Source: Erwinia pyrifoliae DSM 12163
GTDB lineage: Bacteria; Pseudomonadota; Gammaproteobacteria; Enterobacterales; Enterobacteriaceae
Assembly: GCF_000026985.1 (NCBI RefSeq)
Contig: NC_017390.1
Span: 2,906,708 to 2,911,896, forward strand
Direction of reading: 5' to 3'
DNA: 5,189 nucleotides
The notes under the pieces were generated by a model. That model saw nothing but the letters and a program-made list of their open reading frames with translations. It did not search any database and had not been told where the DNA came from. Shown one piece after another: positions 1 through 5,189 of this stretch. The translations under genes and the position numbers were made by a program. Positions within the stretch are counted from its first letter, which is position 1; each line of letters opens with the position of its first letter.

Positions 1-980
1 AACTCAGCAACGTGTCAAAAGCCTGTAAAATCATGGGCGTCTCCCGTGATACGTTTTACCGTTATCGTGAACTGGCTGACGAAGGCGGTGTGGATGCGCT
101 GATTAACCGCAGCCGACGCGCTCCCAATCTCAAAAATCGTACTGACGATGCAACTGAACAGGCCGTTGTTAGTTATGCAGTTGCGTTCCCTGCTCATGGT
201 CAGCACCGGAGCAGCAATGAGTTGCGTAAACAGGGCGTTTTTATCTCAGGAAGTGGTGTCCGTTCTGTCTGGCTGCGCCACAACCTTGAGAATTTCAAAA
301 AGCGCCTTAAAGCACTGGAAGAAAAAGTGGCTCGTGAGGGTATCGAACTGACTGACAGCCAGATCGCCGAACTGGAACGTCAAGCCAGTGATGACGAGGC
401 CTGTGGCGAAATTGAAACCGCTCATCCGGGTTATCTTGGCTCTCAGGACACGTTCTACGTGGGGAACCTGAAAGGTGTCGGGCGTATTTATCAGCAGACG
501 TTCGTGGATACCTACTCGAAGGTCGCTCACTGCAAACTGTATGTCACCAAAACGCCGATTACAGCGGCAGAGCTGTTGAATGACCGTGTGCTGCCGTTCT
601 ACGCGTCTCAGGGACTGCCCATGCTGAGAATACTGACCGACAGAGGCACAGAGTACTGTGGCAAAGTAGAGCAGCATGATTACCAGCTGTATCTGGCAAT
701 AAATGATATCGACCACACGAAGACCAAAGCGATGTCGCCGCAAACGAACGGCATCTGCGAACGGTTCCACAGGACGATATTGCAGGAGTTTTATCAGGTA
801 GCGTTCCGCAAAAAACTGTATGGCGAACTCGATACATTACAATCGGATCTTGATGAATGGCTGGCTCACTATAATAATGAGCGAACCCATCAGGGGAAAA
901 TGTGCTGTGGCCGGACGCCAATGGAAACATTACTTGATGGAAAACACATCTGGGCTGAGAAAAATTTAAGCCGGATGTAA
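1..980 (+). CDS. IS481-family transposase, 5' end cut by the window
   Basis: This is a DDE-type transposase that would cut and join the ends of its own insertion sequence. The reading frame is already open at base 3. The GTG at 12 has no ribosome binding site, so the true start lies upstream and perhaps 20-30 residues are missing. Counting from that GTG, residues 1-19 form the end of a helix-turn-helix (MGVSRDTFYRYRE). A basic linker follows, then a second helix-turn-helix-like segment at about 62-92 (HGQHRSSNELRKQG). A charged helical stretch covers about 93-130. The integrase core spans about 140-290, with likely catalytic residues D146 (QDTFYVG), D210 (LTDRGTEYCG) and E250 (TNGICERFHRT). 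The C-terminal motif HYNNERTHQG at 286-295 is typical of IS3/IS481 integrase cores. There is no internal stop or frameshift, so the gene looks functional. The family call is confident; I do not assign an exact IS name. Confidence 0.93.
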   Translation, partial: LSNVSKACKIMGVSRDTFYRYRELADEGGVDALINRSRRAPNLKNRTDDATEQAVVSYAVAFPAHGQHRSSNELRKQGVFISGSGVRSVWLRHNLENFKKRLKALEEKVAREGIELTDSQIAELERQASDDEACGEIETAHPGYLGSQDTFYVGNLKGVGRIYQQTFVDTYSKVAHCKLYVTKTPITAAELLNDRVLPFYASQGLPMLRILTDRGTEYCGKVEQHDYQLYLAINDIDHTKTKAMSPQTNGICERFHRTILQEFYQVAFRKKLYGELDTLQSDLDEWLAHYNNERTHQGKMCCGRTPMETLLDGKHIWAEKNLSRM

Positions 981-1019
981 TCTGACAGACACCTGTATAA
1001 ATAACCGGTAACTGTCAGA
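981..1019. repeat. imperfect inverted repeat directly after the transposase stop
   Basis: TCTGACAG at 981-988 is a perfect reverse complement of CTGTCAGA at 1012-1019. With three mismatches the arms extend to 16 bases (981-996 against 1004-1019), leaving a 7-base AT-only centre, ATAAATA. Neither strand has a T-run after the stem, so it is not a classical Rho-independent terminator. It sits inside the presumed IS end between two convergent genes. It could be a transposase binding site in the subterminal region or a bidirectional transcript-stopping hairpin. Confidence 0.6.
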
Positions 1020-1028
1020 TCAGGTCTG

Positions 1029-1046
1029 AGCTAATACACTTTAGCT
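1029..1046. repeat. short inverted repeat spanning the NTPase stop codon
   Basis: AGCTAA at 1029-1034 and TTAGCT at 1041-1046 are perfect reverse complements around a 6-base centre. The left arm contains the NTPase stop codon (TAG, complement of 1031-1033) and the right arm lies in codons for the C-terminal SAK residues. It overlaps the proposed IS terminus at 1038, so it may be a chance product of the junction or a feature the IS chose as its target. Confidence 0.35.
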
Positions 1047-4000
1047 GAGCCCCCTGAGGTCACAAACACTTTATTTTCTTCCCGTAACTCATAGTCTTTG
1101 ATTAATCCGGCCTGACGTAAATCATTGAGTAGTGGAATGCAGCTCTCCCGATCATTAAGGGTTAGCGTCGCCCTGGTTTTTGCATTAAATATTTTTTTCA
1201 GTTCGCTGTTCTGCAATGTTTCAGCCATCTGTCCCAGTACCGCTCTGTTACGGTACCGGGACAATATGAGCGTGCGCATGATTTTCATTTTAAACCTCTC
1301 GTCCTGAGAAAGATAAAATACGCTTAGCTTCTGCTCTTCAGAAAGTGGCAGCTCATTATCTGGAAGCGACAGGTAATATTCCGCCTGCTGAATGATTAAC
1401 GCATTTTTCAAGGAGTCCGGTAAAGCACCGCTTCCTGTAACTTTTATCAGCAACTTTTCAAAAGCATTATTATCATCAATAGCCTGAAGATAAAACTCGC
1501 TGTCAGCCATGAACTCTTTCTTATAACAACCAAACCAGAAAACCATCGCCTCAAGCATGTCATCACCGGTTCCTGCCCGGCTGATAATGATGCTGTAGTT
1601 ATCTTTATTCAGTTCTACTTTACTGTTTTTCAGAAGCCGGATAATGACAACCTCTGTTATTTTACTGTCAAACAGTTCGGTTCTGACTTCAGTATTTCTG
1701 AGTATTTTTTTATAGCTGTTCTCATCTAATAGAGAATTGCATATAACATATTGATAGGCATTGGCGTACGTTTTTTCATCATAATCCTCCAGGCAGTCCT
1801 CACCCAGGATGTCGGCATGCCGGGCCATAAAGCACGTAATCACCTTCTGATCGCCGCCGTTTTCAAGGTCGGCCAGCAGCCCAGCCCAACGGGCATAAAC
1901 GCGGTCATAGCGGTAAAACAGGTCGCGGAACGAAAGCGTTACTCCGTTTTCTTCAGAGCCGGGCTCACGGGGAATTTCCGCCAGCGAATCCAGGCAGAAG
2001 CTCATTTCCCTGACGATCCTTAACTTCAGGTCATCGCTGAGGGGAGTGAGGAAAAGTACGGCATTAACGGCCGCGGCATCTTCCTGAGAGGTCAGAAACA
2101 CCTCTCTGACAAACGTCTCAGGATCCTGCAGGAAGTACTGATGCGTCGCCGTATCGTGCGAGGATGCGAGTGACCAGGGGAGCTCGCGACATTCAGTGAC
2201 GGTGTATCCGTGCGAGCTAAGGCGCGCCGACAGAACGTGCCCGACATTTTCACTGGTAAGCCTATATAAATGGTGTTGCCCAGCGAAGCAGTGGAGCTCC
2301 CGCTCCCCGTCGCTGGCGGCGGGTGTGAACGTTTCATAGCGCACTGCCAGGCTGCGGATAAGGGTCAGAAATTCCGGCATGCGCAGCGCCTCGACATGGT
2401 GCACGATACCGGGACCAAGCGCCTCAACGTAATCCCGGAACGCGTCGCTATTATCCGCCCAATCCGCCTGGGCATATGAAACCACCGCCGCAGCAAGCAG
2501 GGTATTTTCATCACTTTTATCTGCGGCCTGAAGGTGGGTAATCAAAAGATTCAGATAACGATTTTTGTCGATAATACGAACAAGCAGCTGGGCGAAGCTG
2601 TCTGGCTCCTTGAACCGGTTTTCAAGCGAGTTCAGTACCTCCAGAATGATATCACCCGTCTTATTGAACAGCGTGGCGATCATGTCATCAAGGCTGCTAT
2701 CGTTCTTTTGGAGCAGGTAAGCAAGGATTTGATGATGCAGTACCGCATCAAAGTGCAGGAAATTCTGTGCGCGGATTTCGTCTGTAACCCCCCTGACGTC
2801 ATCTATGACGTGGCTGTCATTCGATTTTTCGAACGAGAGGCCGAGAGGAATTTGCTTAATGAATTCGTTATCCTCAGGCGACAGGCCACCTTCATGGAAA
2901 ACGGAGCGGGAACGCATGAAGTCCTGGTCAAGGAACCCCCGTGACAGCAACAGATACAGCGCATCAGTCCCGCCATAACGCATTTCGTCACGAATAAGTT
3001 TCCTTTTCTCTTCGGACAGAAATGTGTGAGTGTCCAGAGCGTTAAGATAGCCCTCTGCTCTGGCTGAGAACTGTTCCAGAGTCATCAGCGAGACCAGGCC
3101 GGACAGCGATATCGCTTTTTTCCGACGCTGTTTTTCCTTTGCTTCGGCCAGGTCTGATTTTGCTTTTTCAATGGCTTTAGCTCTGTCATCTCCGATAAGA
3201 GTCTTCCGCCTTTCATAATCGCTCTGCAGATCGGCCCTTTCAGACTGGGATAATATAAAGGAATCTTGTGAATTACCGTTACAAATAACACTGCCAACTC
3301 TTATATTTTCTTGACTTTCCAGAAATTCAATAAACTCACTTTCATTACTGACGAGTGCGTTCGTATCGTAGGAGTAAAAGTGATAATTATCCTTAGAGTG
3401 CTGTAATTTAACAACAACTCTCAACCTTTTTGGAATAAGTGAAGCAATAATACTTTCCCTGATATCCAGGGATGTGCTGGCATGCTCCTCTATGACAGAT
3501 TTTAACTTACCAGAAAGAAGCAAAATTGTTTCTTTTAAGTTTGAAAAATACTCATCATGCAATATGAGGTGACGATAATCATGTACAAAGCGGTACAGTA
3601 AACTTATTTTTCTGTCAATTAACCCATAATCATGGGAGAACGTGTTTTTGTAAAAAATAAGGCTGTAAAGGTTAACCTTCCTGTTATTATTATCTACCAT
3701 GCTTTCGAATATGAGGTATTCATTCACTATATTCTGGAGACAGCGCATGTCGTTTATATACATTGACGTACCACGCAGACAGTCCTGAATTCCAGGAACG
3801 CTATCACCAAGCCTGCTATTTAACAGGGAGTAAGCATTTCTCACATCCATAACAGAAACGACGGGTATGATGAAATCAAAAAACTTCGTGCGTGATTCAG
3901 CACCGGGAAAAACATCGTCCCTGACGGCGTAGATGAACCGGAGCGGATTATCTTCAGAAAGATTATTGTTTATTATTGTGTTTATCTCTCTTAATTTTAC

Positions 4001-4843
4001 GAAAATATCATGATCTTTCAGGCGATCGAGGTCTTCGAACACCACGATGCGGTAGTCCTGAATCTTTGAAAAAAAGTACACCATCTCATCGAGGCAGTTA
4101 TTCAGAAGAGAGCTTGATTCACCGCTTCCGGTCTCGACCTCTCCGCTCAGAAGCGAGATCTTGTTGAGCTTTATTTTCTTGTCAAAGATACCTATCCGTG
4201 AGGTGAATGCGGAAATACAGTAAAGTGAGAGTCCGAACGACAAAAGCACAAACAATGATTTATACGGTACTGCCCAGTCAAACCAGGTGACAATGCTGGC
4301 GGGTATACCTGCAATACTGAGGGCCTTATCCGGGAAAATGAGCGCCAGCAGGAGACTGAGCGGCACCGCGAGCTTTAAGGCCGAGAAGAAAACCCGTCTG
4401 ATGTGCCTCCCGTTTCTGTTAAGAATACGGTCTATCCTGGAGTCAGGGAGCGCGTCACTGTTTTCTTTATAGAGGATCTGCTGAAGGATGCTTAGCTCCA
4501 CCTCCTGTGGTTTAGGATCACCCTTTTTTTCCATGTCGAAACCGGCAAGAGAGACGCTGATGTGCCGCCCTATACTTAACGTATCCATGTATGAGCTGAT
4601 GATGGTGCTTTTGCCAGCGCCGTAAGCCCCCGTTACCGCAATGTTCCTGACTTCTTTTTGTGACAGCGCATAGTCCATGGCAGTGAAGTATTCATTCGGA
4701 CCTTCAATCTTAGATGGCGTCAGCGCGGTATATTTCGATTCAGGGGAAACGTCATCCTGTTTCAGTAATTCATTAATTTTTGACACCAACTTTTTCAGCC
4801 TGGTTGCTGCATATTTCAAAAACTTCCTATTAATTTTTTCCAT
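1031..4843 (-). CDS. large membrane-associated YobI-like / KAP-type P-loop NTPase
   Basis: The product is a P-loop NTPase of about 1270 residues, numbered here from the ATG at 4843. Three ATG codons stand in tandem (4849, 4846, 4843). GAAGGA at 4855-4850 abuts the first and lies 6 bases before the third, so I chose the third. The N-terminus is basic and helical, then a TALTP...YFTAMDYAL stretch precedes Walker A GAYGAGKST (72-80, Lys78). ELSILQQILY (116-125) is a pattern I associate with the YobI-like family. Two hydrophobic helices at about 151-170 and 192-213 separate Walker A from Walker B, as in KAP NTPases. Walker B is VVFEDLDRL (267-275). FIYAVRDD (303-310) fits the sensor strand. A highly charged, coiled-coil-like helix spans about 536-577. 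The remaining 690 residues look alpha-helical, without a domain I recognise. Residues about 1228-1262 could form a small winged-helix-like tail. The protein is probably inner-membrane anchored with both large parts cytoplasmic. Defence or exclusion is inferred from KAP proteins such as PifA; no nuclease or other effector motif is visible. Confidence 0.88.
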   Translation of the reverse strand: MEKINRKFLKYAATRLKKLVSKINELLKQDDVSPESKYTALTPSKIEGPNEYFTAMDYALSQKEVRNIAVTGAYGAGKSTIISSYMDTLSIGRHISVSLAGFDMEKKGDPKPQEVELSILQQILYKENSDALPDSRIDRILNRNGRHIRRVFFSALKLAVPLSLLLALIFPDKALSIAGIPASIVTWFDWAVPYKSLFVLLSFGLSLYCISAFTSRIGIFDKKIKLNKISLLSGEVETGSGESSSLLNNCLDEMVYFFSKIQDYRIVVFEDLDRLKDHDIFVKLREINTIINNNLSEDNPLRFIYAVRDDVFPGAESRTKFFDFIIPVVSVMDVRNAYSLLNSRLGDSVPGIQDCLRGTSMYINDMRCLQNIVNEYLIFESMVDNNNRKVNLYSLIFYKNTFSHDYGLIDRKISLLYRFVHDYRHLILHDEYFSNLKETILLLSGKLKSVIEEHASTSLDIRESIIASLIPKRLRVVVKLQHSKDNYHFYSYDTNALVSNESEFIEFLESQENIRVGSVICNGNSQDSFILSQSERADLQSDYERRKTLIGDDRAKAIEKAKSDLAEAKEKQRRKKAISLSGLVSLMTLEQFSARAEGYLNALDTHTFLSEEKRKLIRDEMRYGGTDALYLLLSRGFLDQDFMRSRSVFHEGGLSPEDNEFIKQIPLGLSFEKSNDSHVIDDVRGVTDEIRAQNFLHFDAVLHHQILAYLLQKNDSSLDDMIATLFNKTGDIILEVLNSLENRFKEPDSFAQLLVRIIDKNRYLNLLITHLQAADKSDENTLLAAAVVSYAQADWADNSDAFRDYVEALGPGIVHHVEALRMPEFLTLIRSLAVRYETFTPAASDGERELHCFAGQHHLYRLTSENVGHVLSARLSSHGYTVTECRELPWSLASSHDTATHQYFLQDPETFVREVFLTSQEDAAAVNAVLFLTPLSDDLKLRIVREMSFCLDSLAEIPREPGSEENGVTLSFRDLFYRYDRVYARWAGLLADLENGGDQKVITCFMARHADILGEDCLEDYDEKTYANAYQYVICNSLLDENSYKKILRNTEVRTELFDSKITEVVIIRLLKNSKVELNKDNYSIIISRAGTGDDMLEAMVFWFGCYKKEFMADSEFYLQAIDDNNAFEKLLIKVTGSGALPDSLKNALIIQQAEYYLSLPDNELPLSEEQKLSVFYLSQDERFKMKIMRTLILSRYRNRAVLGQMAETLQNSELKKIFNAKTRATLTLNDRESCIPLLNDLRQAGLIKDYELREENKVFVTSGGSAKVY

Positions 4844-4849
4844 CATCAT

Positions 4850-4855
4850 TCCTTC
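4850..4855 (-). promoter_or_regulatory. ribosome binding site of the NTPase gene
   Basis: The minus strand reads GAAGGA immediately before the triple ATG. The AGGA core is 0, 3 and 6 bases from the three successive ATG codons. Only the third spacing is near the usual optimum, so it favours initiation at 4843. An in-frame stop (TAA, complement of 4868-4870) excludes a longer protein. Confidence 0.75.
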
Positions 4856-4974
4856 AATTGTTCCCTGTTATGGACATTTGCAACAGAAAAAATTCAATGT
4901 CGTCACTGGGTGGACGCGCGGGGAGGTAAGCAGTTAGCAGAAAACTCAAGCCTGATAAACAGTGGCAGATTAAG

Positions 4975-4993
4975 CAGATGTGGCCTGCATCTG
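4975..4993. repeat. 6-base inverted repeat, 7-base spacer
   Basis: CAGATG at 4975-4980 is the perfect reverse complement of CATCTG at 4988-4993, separated by TGGCCTG. It lies about 125 bases upstream of the NTPase start. It is short enough to be a chance occurrence, but its position is compatible with an operator or a small hairpin. Confidence 0.3.
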
Positions 4994-5078
4994 GTATCGC
5001 ACGGACCGGGTGCGCTGAATTCTGCCATACGGGAATATACCATATAGTTCAGCAAACAGCAGAAGCGGCACCATGGTA

Positions 5079-5093
5079 CCTGTACCGTACAGG
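5079..5093. repeat. compact 15-base dyad, possible operator
   Basis: CCTGTAC at 5079-5085 and GTACAGG at 5087-5093 are perfect inverted repeats with a single central base. The palindromes CCATGG (5071-5076) and GGTACC (5075-5080) overlap its left flank, so GTAC recurs three times in about 15 bases. Compact dyads of this kind are often repressor sites. No regulator gene is in the window, and the distance to the NTPase start (about 235 bases) is long for a simple operator. Confidence 0.35.
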
Positions 5094-5134
5094 ATCGGGA
5101 ATGCAGGGAGCGTGGTGACTGGACAGGAAAATCG

Positions 5135-5189
5135 ACCCTGTAAATAATTCTGTGTAACTGCCACCGTATTAAAGGTGATCGCTCAGGCG
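5135..5189. mobile_element. possible end of an IS256 (mutator)-family element, continuing past the window
   Basis: From about 5135 the plus strand reads ACCCTGTAAATAATTC followed by TGTGTAACTGCC. IS256-family terminal repeats typically carry a TGTGTAA motif about 15-25 bases inside the end, and this segment matches that pattern. No transposase sequence is included, the partner end is outside the window, and the precise border (about 5133-5137) is a guess. The call rests on pattern memory and could be wrong. Confidence 0.4.

Larger units (their letters stand above)
1..1038 (+). mobile_element. IS481-family insertion sequence, right part; terminus inferred near 1038
   Basis: The element contains the transposase gene and about 58 bases beyond its stop codon. 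The left end is outside the window, so neither the inverted repeat pair nor a target duplication can be verified. I place the right terminus at about 1038 because the minus strand there begins TGTATTAGCTCAGACC, and IS481-family ends generally start with TGT. The intact convergent NTPase frame also resumes there. An end near 1019, after the inverted repeat, is an alternative. The presence of the element is well supported; the exact border is inference. Confidence 0.6.
4856..5130. other. intergenic region upstream of the NTPase gene, no gene recognised
   Basis: No frame here has a plausible start, ribosome binding site and protein-like composition. It should contain the NTPase promoter, but no strong -35/-10 pair is visible on the minus strand. 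It holds a 6-base inverted repeat around 4975-4993 and a 7-base inverted repeat at 5079-5093. I see no tRNA, attachment site or CRISPR-like repetition. Confidence 0.6.

Noticed and set aside
246..770. 174-codon minus-strand reading frame opposite the transposase
   Set aside because: It is entirely antisense to a well-conserved DDE transposase core, with an unlikely amino-acid composition.
981..1030. Rho-independent terminator serving both convergent genes
   Set aside because: A stem is present, but neither strand has a U-tract after it, so the intrinsic terminator call is not supported.
2534..2944. 136-codon plus-strand reading frame opposite the NTPase
   Set aside because: It is antisense to a continuous coding region with clear family motifs and has no supporting ribosome binding site or recognisable domain. 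It is a shadow frame in the GC-richer part of the gene.
4867..4897. Minus-strand TTGAAT (4897-4892) and CATAAC (4872-4867) as a promoter for the NTPase gene
   Set aside because: The spacing is 19 bases and the -10 box matches only 4 of 6 consensus positions. It is too weak to annotate as a promoter, though it is the best pair seen close to the gene.
4970..5164. 64-codon minus-strand reading frame starting with GTG at 5164
   Set aside because: It has no ribosome binding site, its start lies inside the probable IS256-type end, and the translation shows no recognisable domain. It is most likely a chance open frame.

Overview
The window looks like accessory DNA from an enterobacterium (Klebsiella, Enterobacter or Escherichia type). 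The basis is a transposase that closely resembles enterobacterial IS481-family proteins, plus general codon and base usage. The sequence alone does not show whether it is chromosome, genomic island or plasmid.

Layout. (1) About 1-1038, plus strand: right part of an IS481-family insertion sequence. Its DDE transposase is cut by the left window edge but is otherwise intact. An imperfect hairpin follows it, then a probable right terminus near 1038. (2) 1031-4843, minus strand: one very large gene of about 1270 codons for a membrane-associated P-loop NTPase of the YobI-like, KAP-type class. It has a Walker A motif, two transmembrane helices, an EDLDR Walker B, a charged helical segment and a long helical C-terminal half without a recognisable domain. 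(3) 4850-5189: about 340 bases without a convincing gene. It holds the NTPase ribosome binding site, two short inverted repeats, and, from about 5135, sequence resembling the end of an IS256 (mutator)-family element that would continue beyond the window.

The IS gene and the NTPase gene converge. The NTPase stop codon lies within, or directly beside, the likely IS end, so the IS may have replaced the last residues of the NTPase. No obvious partner gene accompanies the NTPase here. Large transmembrane NTPases of the KAP class include the phage-exclusion protein PifA of plasmid F. An anti-phage or other conflict role is therefore a reasonable hypothesis for this gene, but the window does not prove it.
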